Shown: positions 1-8,038 of the stretch, in pieces
Layout of the letters: the number at the start of each line of letters is the position of its first letter
Numbering within the stretch: position 1 is the first letter of the stretch
NCBI GenBank assembly: GCA_023389035.1
Contig: JAEWFC010000021.1
Coordinates: forward strand, 28,080-92,079
DNA: 64,000 nucleotides
Reading direction: 5' to 3'
Origin: Acidobacteriota bacterium
GTDB taxonomy: Bacteria; Acidobacteriota; Blastocatellia; Pyrinomonadales; Pyrinomonadaceae
Position numbers and translations under genes: made by a program
Notes under the pieces: model-generated
Told to the model about the DNA's origin: nothing
The model's database searches: none
The model's input: only the letters and a program-made list of their open reading frames with translations

Positions 1-1
1 T

Positions 2-802
2 GATGACGGGATCGTTCGGGTCGAAGATGTCTCAGCCGCGATCACGCCAGAATCCATCCTGATCAGCATAATGGCCGCCAACAACGAGATCGGAACACTG
101 CAGCCCATTGCAGAGATCGGGAAAATTGTACGCGGGCTACGGGCCGACGGCCAAAAGATCTGGTTTCACACCGATGCCGTGCAGGCCGCGGGAAAGATCC
201 CGGTCGACGTTGAAGAGATCGGCTGCGATCTGCTGTCGATCTCCGGCCACAAGATCCACGCACCGAAAGGCATCGGTGCATTATATATTCGCCGCGGCAC
301 ACGGCTTCACTCGCAGAATATCGGCGGTCGACAGGAACGAGGCATCCGCGGCGGGACCGAGCCCGTTCCGCTGATCGCTGCATTAGGTGCGGCCGCCGAG
401 CTCGCCGGCAACCGGCTCGAGACAGTTTCGGCGAAAATGCGTGAGCTTCGCGACAGTTTGGAAGATCGCATTTTCGAGAATATCGAGGGCTCGACTCTGA
501 ACGGCAGCGTTGACGGCCGCCTCCCGAGCATCTCGAACATCTCGTTTAGCGGCATCGAAGGCGAAGGCTTGCTCATCAATCTCGATATGCAAGGAATTGC
601 CGTTTCGACCGGTTCGGCCTGCTCGTCCGGTTCGCTTGAACCCTCGCCCGTGATCCGAGCCCTTGCCAATGGCGACGAACGGGCTCGCGGTGCCATCCGT
701 TTCAGCATCGGAAAAGACAACTCCGCAGAAGACATCGACCGGCTGATGGACATCCTGCCCGCATCGGTCGCAAACCTCCGCCGACTCAACGTAAACGCCT
801 GA
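2..802 (+). CDS. Cysteine desulfurase, IscS/NifS class (5'-truncated by window edge)
   Basis: PLP-dependent enzyme that removes sulfur from L-cysteine as an enzyme-bound persulfide for Fe-S cluster or thio-modification assembly. The reading frame is open from base 2, so the start lies outside the window and only the C-terminal ~266 codons are seen. The PLP lysine is in SGHKIHAPKG (Lys codon 251-253). The catalytic cysteine is in GSACSSGSLEPS (Cys codon 620-622), a group I loop; the RxGHHCA of group II (SufS/CsdA) is absent. A conserved NNEIGT segment lies near base 77. No Fe-S scaffold gene follows. It could be IscS, NifS or an MnmA-partner paralogue; the missing N-terminus and neighbours would decide. 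Confidence 0.93.
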   Translation, partial: DDGIVRVEDVSAAITPESILISIMAANNEIGTLQPIAEIGKIVRGLRADGQKIWFHTDAVQAAGKIPVDVEEIGCDLLSISGHKIHAPKGIGALYIRRGTRLHSQNIGGRQERGIRGGTEPVPLIAALGAAAELAGNRLETVSAKMRELRDSLEDRIFENIEGSTLNGSVDGRLPSISNISFSGIEGEGLLINLDMQGIAVSTGSACSSGSLEPSPVIRALANGDERARGAIRFSIGKDNSAEDIDRLMDILPASVANLRRLNVNA

Positions 803-847
803 TCTTTCGTCCGTAAATTCAGTCAAACCCGTAGTTCCAGTGCTTTC

Positions 848-875
848 TTCGGAAGATAACAAATAATTTTCCGAA
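848..875. repeat. 7-bp perfect inverted repeat downstream of the cysteine desulfurase
   Basis: TTCGGAA (848-854) and TTCCGAA (869-875) are exact inverse complements around a 14-base A/T-rich centre. No T-run follows, so it is a poor intrinsic terminator. It could be a weak terminator-like hairpin or a protein-binding dyad. Confidence 0.35.
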
Positions 876-916
876 TGTTAGATATCGAACAGACGGCCGA
901 AATAGACAAACCTATA

Positions 917-1106
917 CTCGGTCGTATCCTCCATGAGCCCTGGCACAATTGTCCGAGCAGTGCTGGGGTTCAGCCGCGTCCTCGCGGCAGATCAAGGGGT
1001 ATCAAGCGAGTTCTTTCGCTAACGTTTGAATATAGAGAGCTGAAAAGCTCGATCCTCACCCGACCGGGGACGGTTAGACATTGTCAAACCGTCCCTTCTC
1101 GTTTTT
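917..1106 (+). ncRNA. Candidate structured non-coding RNA ending in an intrinsic terminator
   Basis: No convincing gene occupies 803-1593. By eye, 917-1066 folds as a closed multibranch structure. The closing stem is 917-924 with 1061-1068 (8 pairs, one G-U). A 12-pair hairpin pairs 935-946 with 960-971 (three G-U pairs, 13-base loop). A 6-bp hairpin pairs 973-978 with 983-988 (TCCT loop). A 5-bp hairpin pairs 1005-1009 with 1016-1020. A 5-bp hairpin pairs 1037-1041 with 1046-1050 and carries a GAAA tetraloop. A strong terminator follows at once. I do not recognise the family: no SRP core, tmRNA, RNase P or common riboswitch signature was seen. It could be a small RNA or a leader attenuator, although rplM starts 490 bases downstream. 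No promoter is obvious. Confidence 0.45.
1067..1106 (+). terminator. Intrinsic terminator after the candidate RNA
   Basis: GGGACGGTT (1067-1075) pairs perfectly with AACCGTCCC (1087-1095) and is followed by a T-rich tract to 1106. Its first two G residues could also pair with 917-918 in the closing stem of the upstream RNA structure, so the two helices compete slightly or stack. Confidence 0.75.
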
Positions 1107-1370
1107 GCCTATCAGAAGAACGTTTCCGCGCGGGCTTGCGCCGATCGGGATAGCTGCGAAAACCATCTTCAAAGGCGAATGGAAAGGCACGCGACACAGT
1201 GACGAACTGATCGCCTGCATCCGGTTTAGACATCAACGACAATAGAGGCAGATCGGCGAACGGGGACGATCGAGTGGGGAGCCGGACAAGTGCGACGCTC
1301 GGTCTTCCGGCGACTAGGACGATACAGATGACAACGAAATCAAGATCGTCCGTCGGCGTTCATTCCCTGC

Positions 1371-1455
1371 CGCGGTGCTGGAGTTGGGAATACGCGGGGC
1401 TGAGGCCTCAAACCGTGGTGCTGGCGGCAAAAACCGCGGGGCTGGGGGCAGAATT
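1371..1455. repeat. GC-rich 21-22 bp tandem repeat, four copies
   Basis: Four imperfect units begin at 1371, 1393, 1414 and 1435, each with a core close to CGCGGGGCTGG followed by a more variable A-rich tail. An inverted copy of the core (CAGCCCCGCG) follows near 1466-1475. The period equals seven codons and the minus strand reads a proline-rich heptad, but there is no independent sign that it is translated. It lies in the gap before rplM. Confidence 0.6.
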
Positions 1456-1593
1456 TGGAAATTTTCAGCCCCGCGTCTTGACGGTCTGCCGCCGGTGTTC
1501 GAGAAACGCCCCATCAGCACTTGACCCATATTCTCGTTTTCGATACTCTATCAGTTCGCTTTCAGGCGAAAATACCTATCAGTGTAGGCAGAT

Positions 1594-2028
1594 ATGAGTA
1601 CTTATTTTCCGAGCGGTAAAGGTTTGGCCGAGAACCGCAAATGGTTGGTTGTTGATGCCCGCGGTAAGACGGTCGGCCGTCTGGCCACCGAGGTGGCTCG
1701 GATCATCTCAGGTAAGAACAATCCGGCATGGACCCCGTTCATGGATATGGGCGACCACTGTGTTGTGATCAATGCCCGCCACGTAAAGTTCACCGGAGCA
1801 AAGGACGAGCAGAAGCTCTATCGCCGCCACACGCTGTATCCTGGCGGGCTTCGTGAGACGACCGTCAAGGAAATGCTCGAGAAAAAGCCCGAAAAAATTG
1901 TCGAGCTGGCTGTCAAAGGCATGCTGCCCAAGACCAAACTCGGCAAGGCGATGGCAAAGAAATTAAAAGTGTACGCCGACGGCGACCACCGTCACACGGC
2001 TCAAAAACCGGAGGCGATCGAGATCTAA
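1594..2028 (+). CDS. rplM: 50S ribosomal protein L13
   Basis: L13 is a primary binder of 23S rRNA and acts early in large-subunit assembly. The 144-residue length fits the family. Family landmarks include KWLVVDARGKTVGRLA near the N-terminus, GDHCVVINA at about residues 51-59, YRRHTLYPGG, and the C-terminal DHRHTAQKP. The ATG at 1594 is followed directly by conserved sequence; the ribosome binding site is weak. rpsI follows after 25 bases, the usual bacterial L13-S9 pair. Transcription probably starts in the long upstream gap. Confidence 0.97.
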   Translation: MSTYFPSGKGLAENRKWLVVDARGKTVGRLATEVARIISGKNNPAWTPFMDMGDHCVVINARHVKFTGAKDEQKLYRRHTLYPGGLRETTVKEMLEKKPEKIVELAVKGMLPKTKLGKAMAKKLKVYADGDHRHTAQKPEAIEI

Positions 2029-2053
2029 CGATCCGAGATCCAGCATCGATTTT

Positions 2054-2446
2054 ATGGCAGACATTCAATATTACGGAACGGGCCGCAGAAAGACCTCGAC
2101 CGCACGTGTTTACCTTCGACCCGGCAACGGCGACATCGTCGTCAATCGCCGCACATTCGAAACATATTTCCCGAATCAGGCTCTGCAGATGATAATCCGC
2201 CAGCCGCTTAGCCTTACAGACACGCTTGGCAAGTTCGACATTCTTGTAAATGTCGATGGCGGCGGTGCTGCCGGTCAGGCTGGTGCGGTCCGACACGGCA
2301 TCACCCGAGCGTTGATGGAATTCAATGCAGACCTTCGTCCGACGCTTAAGAAAGCCGGACTGGTCACACGTGACCCGCGTCAGAAAGAGCGTAAGAAGTA
2401 CGGACAGAAAGGTGCCCGTAAGCGTTTCCAGTTCTCAAAGAGATAA
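2054..2446 (+). CDS. rpsI: 30S ribosomal protein S9
   Basis: S9 sits in the head of the small subunit and its C-terminal tail reaches toward P-site tRNA. The 130-residue protein shows the N-terminal YYGTGRRKTSTARV, the central GGGAAGQAGAVRHGI and the basic tail ending RKRFQFSKR, in which the terminal arginine is the tRNA-contacting residue of the family. It follows rplM closely. A 110-base gap separates it from rpsB, and no strong terminator is seen there. Confidence 0.97.
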   Translation: MADIQYYGTGRRKTSTARVYLRPGNGDIVVNRRTFETYFPNQALQMIIRQPLSLTDTLGKFDILVNVDGGGAAGQAGAVRHGITRALMEFNADLRPTLKKAGLVTRDPRQKERKKYGQKGARKRFQFSKR

Positions 2447-2556
2447 TTAGTAAGCTGCTCGTTCACGAGCTGCTCACAATCCATTGCCGGAATACCTTGG
2501 TTTATCAATAAGTTTCCGGCGAGTACATAAACCAGAAGGTCAGGAGAGATAAAGTT

Positions 2557-3621
2557 TTGGCTACAGTAACGATGAAAGAACTCCTTGAAGCAGGGGTTCA
2601 CTTTGGTCACCAGGTTCGGCGTTGGAACCCAAAGATGAAAGAGTACATCTTTGGCGAACGCAACGGTATTTACATTATCGATCTGCAGAAAACGCAGAAA
2701 CTTTTCCGCGACGCCCTGGGCTACGTTCAAGAATCTCTAACCGAGCGTCCTAATCAAAAGGTGCTTTTTGTCGGTACCAAGCGACAGGCACAGGACGCCA
2801 TCAAAGAAGAGGCCGAACGCTGCGGACAGTATTACGTTAATAATCGCTGGCTCGGCGGCCTGCTAACGAACTATCAGACCGTTCAAAAATCGATCAAAAA
2901 GCTCAAAGAAATTGAGGCGATGCGTGAAGATGGCCGCTTCGAAATGCTCACTAAAAAAGAGCGTCTCAAGCTGGATCGCGAGCACGAGGGCCTGATGAAG
3001 AACCTCGCAGGTATCAAGGACATGGGCGGAATGCCCGATATGATGTTCATCATCGATGTCCGTAAAGAGGATATCGCGGTCAAAGAGGCGAATCGCCTGG
3101 GCATCCCGATCGTAGCGGTAGTTGACACCAACTGCTCGCCCGAAGGCATCGATCACGTAATCCCCGGCAACGACGACGCCCTGCGTGCGATCAGACTTTT
3201 CGCTTCGCGTATCGCGGACGCGATCCTTGAAGGCCGACAGGTCGGAACCGAAGGCGGAACACCCGAGCCCGTTTCGTCAGAGGAATCAGGTGACGGCGAT
3301 TCGATCGCGCAAGATCAGATCGATATCGCTGCGACGCTTGCAAAAGCGGGCATCTCGGACCCTGATGAGGAAGATGGCGGCATAGAGATGGAAAGTGACG
3401 ATGATACTTCGACAGATGCAGATATCACCGTCGCGGACCAGACTTGGGAAACCGCCGAGGCAACACATTCCGATGCCGACGCAGGCTCGTATGTCGATAA
3501 GGAAGCCGGTGCCGGTTCCGAGCCGGAAGTTCGGCCTGAGATCGAAAAAATGGCCTCCGAGGACGTAACCGAGCTCACTAGTAGTGAGGCGACCGAAACA
3601 AACGAAGCAACGGCTAGCTAG
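2557..3621 (+). CDS. rpsB: 30S ribosomal protein S2 with long acidic C-terminal extension
   Basis: S2 binds at the head-body junction of the small subunit. The start is TTG at 2557, chosen because it is preceded by AGGAGAG (2542-2548) and gives the family N-terminus MATVTMKELLEAGVHFGHQ. Residues 1 to about 228 are a normal S2 core (WLGGLLTN, DREHEGLMKNL, GIPIVAVVDTN, IPGNDDA, AIRLFASRIADA). The protein then runs to 354 residues, against about 230-260 usually. The extra ~115 residues are rich in Asp, Glu, Ser and Thr and look disordered. The tail stays in frame to a single stop, so it is not a readthrough artefact. Confidence 0.96.
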   Translation: MATVTMKELLEAGVHFGHQVRRWNPKMKEYIFGERNGIYIIDLQKTQKLFRDALGYVQESLTERPNQKVLFVGTKRQAQDAIKEEAERCGQYYVNNRWLGGLLTNYQTVQKSIKKLKEIEAMREDGRFEMLTKKERLKLDREHEGLMKNLAGIKDMGGMPDMMFIIDVRKEDIAVKEANRLGIPIVAVVDTNCSPEGIDHVIPGNDDALRAIRLFASRIADAILEGRQVGTEGGTPEPVSSEESGDGDSIAQDQIDIAATLAKAGISDPDEEDGGIEMESDDDTSTDADITVADQTWETAEATHSDADAGSYVDKEAGAGSEPEVRPEIEKMASEDVTELTSSEATETNEATAS

Positions 3622-3641
3622 TTTTTCATTTAATTTTCCTG

Positions 3642-3686
3642 AAAGCGTGGCTTTTTTCCGTTAGCGGTAAAATGCTACGCTTTTTT
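3642..3686 (+). terminator. Terminator between rpsB and tsf
   Basis: AAAGCGTGGC (3642-3651) pairs with GCTACGCTTT (3674-3683) with one G-U pair, followed by TTTTTT. It would end or attenuate the rplM-rpsI-rpsB transcript before tsf. Confidence 0.7.
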
Positions 3687-3735
3687 ACAAGATATGGGGA
3701 CGTCCGAATCGTCCGAAAGAATATTTGGAGCAATT

Positions 3736-4398
3736 ATGGCAGATATAACAGCAAGTGCGGTGAAATCGCTGCGTGAGAAATCAGGTGCAGGAATGGTTGA
3801 CTGCAAGAACGCCCTCGTAGAAGCGGGCGGAGATGAAACCGCTGCGATGGAGCTGCTTCGCAAAAAAGGTATGGCGACAGCCGGCAAAAAGGCCGGACGC
3901 GTCACCGCTGAGGGCGTTGTCGGTTCATACATTCACATGGGCGGCAAGGTCGGTGTAATGGTCGAGATAAATTGCGAAAGCGATTTCGTTGCACGCGGCG
4001 AAGAGTTTCAGCAGCTGGTAAAAGACGTTGCGATGCATATCGCCGCGGCTGATCCGCGTTACGTAAATCGAGACGAGGTCCCTGCTGATACTCTCGATAA
4101 AGAACGCGAGATCCTCATGGACCAGCTAAAGAACGACCCGAAAAATGCCGGCAAGCCCGAGGATGTGCTTGGAAAGATCATTGATGGCCGTCTTAATAAG
4201 TTTTACGAAGAATCGGTGCTTGTCGATCAGCCTTTCGTAAAGGACCCGTCGAAAACGATCGGTGAACTCGTCGCCGAAAAGATCGCTTCGATCAAAGAGA
4301 ACATCACTATCCGACGCTTTACCCGTTACAAAATGGGCGAAGGCATCGAGAAAAAAGCTGATGATTTCGCTGCCGAAGTAGCCTCGATGGTTGGATAA
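3736..4398 (+). CDS. tsf: Elongation factor Ts
   Basis: EF-Ts exchanges GDP for GTP on EF-Tu. The ATG at 3736 is preferred over an in-frame start at 3694 because GGAG lies five bases upstream and the protein then begins with the family sequence MADITASAVKSLREKSGAGMVDCK. The 220-residue length is a short form of EF-Ts (E. coli has about 283). The CESDFVAR segment, which contacts EF-Tu, is present, as is a terminal KFYEE...L dimerisation-type region. It follows a terminator, so it probably has its own promoter in the 50 bases upstream or relies on partial readthrough. Confidence 0.96.
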   Translation: MADITASAVKSLREKSGAGMVDCKNALVEAGGDETAAMELLRKKGMATAGKKAGRVTAEGVVGSYIHMGGKVGVMVEINCESDFVARGEEFQQLVKDVAMHIAAADPRYVNRDEVPADTLDKEREILMDQLKNDPKNAGKPEDVLGKIIDGRLNKFYEESVLVDQPFVKDPSKTIGELVAEKIASIKENITIRRFTRYKMGEGIEKKADDFAAEVASMVG

Positions 4399-4479
4399 CA
4401 GATCTCGGTAGCGGCGGCCCGGTTTCGGTCCGTCGCGACCCGTTTTCTATTCGTTGAAACAAACTTTCGGCCTTCCTTT

Positions 4480-5220
4480 ATGGAACCTGTCTTCAAACGC
4501 ATCCTTCTTAAGCTTTCGGGCGAGGCCCTAATGGGCGGCCAGAGTTATGGAATAGACACGGCTGTTGCTGAATCGGTTGCGAGAGAGATCAAAGCCGTAC
4601 ATGACCTCGGCGTCGAGGTTGCGATTGTCGTTGGCGGCGGAAACATCTTTAGGGGCGTATCTAAGTCAGCCGGCAACATGGATCGCGCCGCGGCCGACTA
4701 CATCGGAATGCTTGCCACGGTCATGAACGCCGTTGTCCTGCAGGATGCGATGGAAAAGCTGCACGTTTACACGCGTGTTATGTCTGCGATCGATATCCCG
4801 CAGCTCGCTGAGCCTTTCATTAGGCGCCGGGCGGTCAGACATCTTGAAAAGCAGCGAGTCGTCATTTTCGCGGCCGGCACCGGCAATCCGTACTTTACAA
4901 CTGACTCCGCCGCCGCACTTAGAGCCTGCGAGATCGGGGCGAATGTGATCTTTAAGGCGACAAAGGTCGACGGTATATATTCGGACGATCCGATGACGAA
5001 TCCTGCCGCAACTCGCTTTGAAACGATCTCGTATCAGGAAGTGCTGGAAAAACAGCTAAAGGTGATGGATGCTTCGGCGATCTCCCTTTGCATGGACAAC
5101 AACCTGCCCATCATGGTCTTTAACATGAAAGAGTCAGGGAACATCATTAAGGCGGCGAACGGGGACCTGAGTATCGGCACCCTGGTCACGGTCGGAAATG
5201 CGGCCTCGAATGCCGTTTAA
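4480..5220 (+). CDS. pyrH: Uridylate (UMP) kinase
   Basis: Bacterial hexameric UMP kinase of the amino-acid kinase superfamily, converting UMP to UDP with ATP. It has KRILLKLSGEALMG at the N-terminus, the GGGNIFRG nucleotide/substrate loop, AADYIGMLATVMNA, GTGNPYFTTDSAAALRA, and ATKVDGIYSDDP. The 246-residue length is typical. It lies between tsf and frr, a widely conserved order (rpsB-tsf-pyrH-frr). The ATG at 4480 is directly followed by conserved sequence. Confidence 0.97.
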   Translation: MEPVFKRILLKLSGEALMGGQSYGIDTAVAESVAREIKAVHDLGVEVAIVVGGGNIFRGVSKSAGNMDRAAADYIGMLATVMNAVVLQDAMEKLHVYTRVMSAIDIPQLAEPFIRRRAVRHLEKQRVVIFAAGTGNPYFTTDSAAALRACEIGANVIFKATKVDGIYSDDPMTNPAATRFETISYQEVLEKQLKVMDASAISLCMDNNLPIMVFNMKESGNIIKAANGDLSIGTLVTVGNAASNAV

Positions 5221-5243
5221 TTAAGAACCCAAACGAGGTATAA

Positions 5244-5804
5244 ATGAGTGTTGCAGACGTTGTGAAGGAGACCGGCCCGAAGATGGAATCGGTCATTGAG
5301 GATTTCAAACGGAAACTGTCGAACGTAAGAACAGGCCGTGCTACGGTCGGTTTACTCGATACCGTCAGCGTAGATTACTATGGCACGCCTACGCCGCTCA
5401 ACCAAATGGCGTCGGTCGCAGTGCCGGAACCGCAGTTGATCACAGTTCAGCCGTGGGACATTTCACAGCTGAATGCCGTCGAAAAGGCGATCATTGCCGC
5501 AAATATCGGCCTGAACCCGTCAAATGACGGCAAGGTGATACGTTTGCCCGTGCCGCCGCTTAATGAAGAGCGTCGCCGGCAATTAGCGAAGCAAGTCCAT
5601 GAGATCGCCGAAGATCACCGCGTGGCGGTCAGGAACGTTCGACATGCTTCGAACGACGCACTGAAGCGGCTCCTCAAAGACAAAGCAGTTTCTGAGGATG
5701 AAGAACGCGGCGGCTTGGACGACGTACAAAAACTAACCAACAGTTATATTTCGAAGATCGATGAGCTCGCAAAGAACAAGGAACAAGAGATAATGAGCGT
5801 TTGA
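5244..5804 (+). CDS. frr: Ribosome recycling factor
   Basis: RRF works with EF-G to split post-termination ribosomes. The 186-residue protein matches the family length and shows VRTGRATVGLLD, VDYYGTPTPLNQMASV, GLNPSNDGKVIRLPVPPLNEERR and a C-terminal helix with VQKLT. GAGG lies about eight bases before the ATG at 5244. It is the last gene of the translation cluster and is followed by a strong terminator. Confidence 0.97.
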   Translation: MSVADVVKETGPKMESVIEDFKRKLSNVRTGRATVGLLDTVSVDYYGTPTPLNQMASVAVPEPQLITVQPWDISQLNAVEKAIIAANIGLNPSNDGKVIRLPVPPLNEERRRQLAKQVHEIAEDHRVAVRNVRHASNDALKRLLKDKAVSEDEERGGLDDVQKLTNSYISKIDELAKNKEQEIMSV

Positions 5805-5821
5805 TCTCGGTTGCACGAACG

Positions 5822-5854
5822 AAAAAGGGCCGCACGATGTGCGGCCCTTTTTTT
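5822..5854. terminator. Bidirectional intrinsic terminator after frr
   Basis: GGGCCGCAC (5827-5835) and GTGCGGCCC (5839-5847) form a perfect 9-bp stem with a GAT loop, flanked by A5 on the left and T7 on the right. It can stop both frr (plus) and the converging lipoprotein gene (minus). Confidence 0.9.
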
Positions 5855-5864
5855 GTTCAACGAA

Positions 5865-6263
5865 TTACTTTGAGGAATTTGTCGATTCCTTTAACCCAAT
5901 TTCAAGGTTCTTTTTGAATTCAGTACAGAATTCTTCAACAGCCTGTTTATTCGAATTGTTCTGCTCGAGGCTCTGCTTCAAACCGTCTCGAAACCGATTA
6001 AGCATCGTCCGTTTAAGTGCCTTCGTTACGAAGTTTTCGTCCGGGTCATTGATCTGATCATTAAGCAGAGTGACGACATCGTCACACGACTGTATGCCGA
6101 TCTTGGTTTCGCCCACGGTCGTGTCAACAGCACGATCGGATACGGAACGGTTAGAGTCCGAACCCGAAACACCTTCCTGAACTCGATCAACGATCCCACC
6201 GCAGCCGAGGCTAACAAATAGCAGCAGCGTGATCGAAATGACAAATGTAAATATATTTTGCAT
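5865..6263 (-). CDS. Small lipoprotein of unknown function
   Basis: Not recognised as a named family. The start at 6263 is chosen because it gives a lipoprotein signal (MQNIFTFVIS then a hydrophobic stretch ending SLGC, lipid-attached Cys at about residue 21) and has GGGAG upstream; a longer in-frame extension to 6371 lacks such support and overlaps the neighbour. The mature part is ~110 polar residues with a predicted helical C-terminal half and two further cysteines (QSCDDV, EEFCTE) that could form a disulfide. It is the third of three same-strand envelope genes and probably their operon partner. Confidence 0.75.
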   Translation of the reverse strand: MQNIFTFVISITLLLFVSLGCGGIVDRVQEGVSGSDSNRSVSDRAVDTTVGETKIGIQSCDDVVTLLNDQINDPDENFVTKALKRTMLNRFRDGLKQSLEQNNSNKQAVEEFCTEFKKNLEIGLKESTNSSK

Positions 6264-6315
6264 CAAGAATATTCTCCCTTCTCTTGACGCAATGATAGAG
6301 GTTTTTTGCCGGAGT

Positions 6316-7065
6316 TCAAGGCCGAGAAGCGGTCTCAGTCGAAGCCGGAGTCCCGTCAAATTCGTACACAACGTATAGACTCAAAGCTCCATCCCGGACC
6401 TCCGCACGTACGTCCGACACATTCGCTAATAGGTTTCCGCGAACCGCCGCGATCGGCATATTCACCGCCACCTGTTCACCGCTGAGGATTTGGATCGGGT
6501 TAACGCGGGAATTGATCGTCGACTGAACGATCGGTGTAAGCAGGCCGGCAACGACCGGATTTACGCCATCAAGGTTTACAGTTTCGACATTGACCTGGCC
6601 GAAGACCCTTTTGCTTTGGGCGTCGAACCGCAATTCTAAATTTGTCTGTGCCCAACCGGAAAAACGCACACATCCAAAGGGCGATTGATAAGCGCCGGTA
6701 AAGGCCATCGGAGCCGCCAGTTTATCATTCGCGAAGCTCACGCCCGTCTGCACGCCGCTTCCCTCTTTTAAGACGGTGATATGACCGCTGCATGCACCTT
6801 CGGCATTGTTCGGAGCAGCTTCAGCGTTCGGCCCTAGAGGAAATGACGGTGCGTTTATATTTTCGTACATCGCACCCAGAAGGTCGTTAAAAAAATCCTG
6901 CCTCAGGACGATCTGTGCCGTTCCCGGAGCCATCCCGTTTGGATCAGGCGGCTGAATTACCGCACCCGGCACTTTCGAAGCCGACGGAACTCCGACGAAC
7001 GTGAAGAACGTCAGAGCTCCGCCGACAAGTATCCCGATCAATAGGCCTGCGATCAATTTCCCCAT
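6316..7065 (-). CDS. Signal-anchored hypothetical envelope protein
   Basis: A 249-residue protein with an N-terminal glycine-rich hydrophobic segment (residues ~4-25), which fits an uncleaved signal anchor, and no lipobox. A proline-rich linker and a β-rich extracytoplasmic domain follow, with QIVLRQDFFNDLLGAMYENINAP and CSGHI...GCVRFSGWAQTNLELRF; the two cysteines may pair. I do not recognise a family. It starts four bases after the stop of the upstream lipoprotein gene, so the two are almost certainly cotranscribed and translationally coupled. Confidence 0.75.
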   Translation of the reverse strand: MGKLIAGLLIGILVGGALTFFTFVGVPSASKVPGAVIQPPDPNGMAPGTAQIVLRQDFFNDLLGAMYENINAPSFPLGPNAEAAPNNAEGACSGHITVLKEGSGVQTGVSFANDKLAAPMAFTGAYQSPFGCVRFSGWAQTNLELRFDAQSKRVFGQVNVETVNLDGVNPVVAGLLTPIVQSTINSRVNPIQILSGEQVAVNMPIAAVRGNLLANVSDVRAEVRDGALSLYVVYEFDGTPASTETASRP

Positions 7066-7069
7066 TGTA

Positions 7070-7969
7070 TTATTGTGCCGGCGTTGCGGTCGGCGTTGCT
7101 GCCGGCGCGGCAGTTTGTGCCTGTGCCTGATTGATCACCTGGCCAACTATCGCGGCAACAGCGCTGAATATCATATTCGCCTGAGCCTTTACCTGTTCCG
7201 GATCGATCTTTTGATACTCGGTCGGGATGTTAAAGAGGTCGGGGTTGGGCGTCGTAACGATCTCGGACATCTGCGTCACCAGCCGCAGGCCTTTGTATCC
7301 CTGAACGTTCCCTGACGATTGTGCGACCGTCTCAGACCGTACGGGCAGGCCGGTTTCTTTATCGACAAGCAGGAACGAATCGGTCTCTACGGTCCCGGCC
7401 TGCGTTTGTGTGTTCGTCGCTGACTCATAAGTGTATTTTGTCGTCTGGCGTCCGTTGATCATCTCATCGCCGACTAACCGGACTCCCGGAGCACGTTTCA
7501 CTTGCTCAACGATCTGTGAAGGCAGCAGCAGGTTTCGGATCTCGAATCCGACAGCGTCTCGTGTGAGCTCGGCATACTGGCGTCGATTTGGCAACACGAT
7601 GTAGTTCATCGATCCTTTTTCGAGGTATATGACCCGCTCGCCGTTCGGCAACGCAAATTCCATCGCTCGGTCATTCCCCATACGCGCAACGTTCGCCCCG
7701 ATAGTCGGCATCGTCGCTTTCTGGGCTTCACCGATCGTTTCAAGCGAAAGCTGGACCTTGCCCTGATATTGCTCCGGCTCACGAGCATCAACGACCGACG
7801 AAGCGGCAGTGTTTGAATTTGAATTGTTAGCCGCGGTATTTACATTTGTATTAACGTTTGTGTTAACCGGCCGGTTAGTCATGTTGCCGTCGGGGTTTGC
7901 CCCGCAGCCTGCGAGGAATGCCGTACAAAACAACCCGAGTGATAGATTCCGAATGTTTGAGATCTGCAT
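7070..7969 (-). CDS. Lipoprotein, LolA/LppX-like fold candidate
   Basis: A 299-residue protein with a lipoprotein signal ending LAGC (Cys22), then an Asn/Thr-rich linker (residues ~23-57). The mature domain reads like outer-membrane lipoprotein-sorting proteins: GKVQLSLETIGEAQKATMP, YLEKGSMNYIVLPNRRQYAELT, and a late DSFLLVDKETGLPVRSETV strand pair. Family assignment is inference from this pattern only. The C-terminus is Ala/Thr/Pro-rich low complexity (ending PAATPTATPAQ). It is first of the three-gene minus-strand set below pcrA. Confidence 0.7.
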   Translation of the reverse strand: MQISNIRNLSLGLFCTAFLAGCGANPDGNMTNRPVNTNVNTNVNTAANNSNSNTAASSVVDAREPEQYQGKVQLSLETIGEAQKATMPTIGANVARMGNDRAMEFALPNGERVIYLEKGSMNYIVLPNRRQYAELTRDAVGFEIRNLLLPSQIVEQVKRAPGVRLVGDEMINGRQTTKYTYESATNTQTQAGTVETDSFLLVDKETGLPVRSETVAQSSGNVQGYKGLRLVTQMSEIVTTPNPDLFNIPTEYQKIDPEQVKAQANMIFSAVAAIVGQVINQAQAQTAAPAATPTATPAQ

Positions 7970-8038
7970 AACTGTGCTCCTTCTTGTTATGAACTGAATT
8001 GATACACTACCTTATCAAACCGAGATAGTGTGCAACAG

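Noticed and set aside
875..1153. Protein gene of 92 codons
   Set aside because: It overlaps the structured RNA and terminator, has no ribosome binding site and no recognisable protein features.
803..1593. tmRNA, SRP RNA, RNase P RNA or rRNA
   Set aside because: None of the conserved sequence cores of these RNAs was found here or elsewhere in the window.
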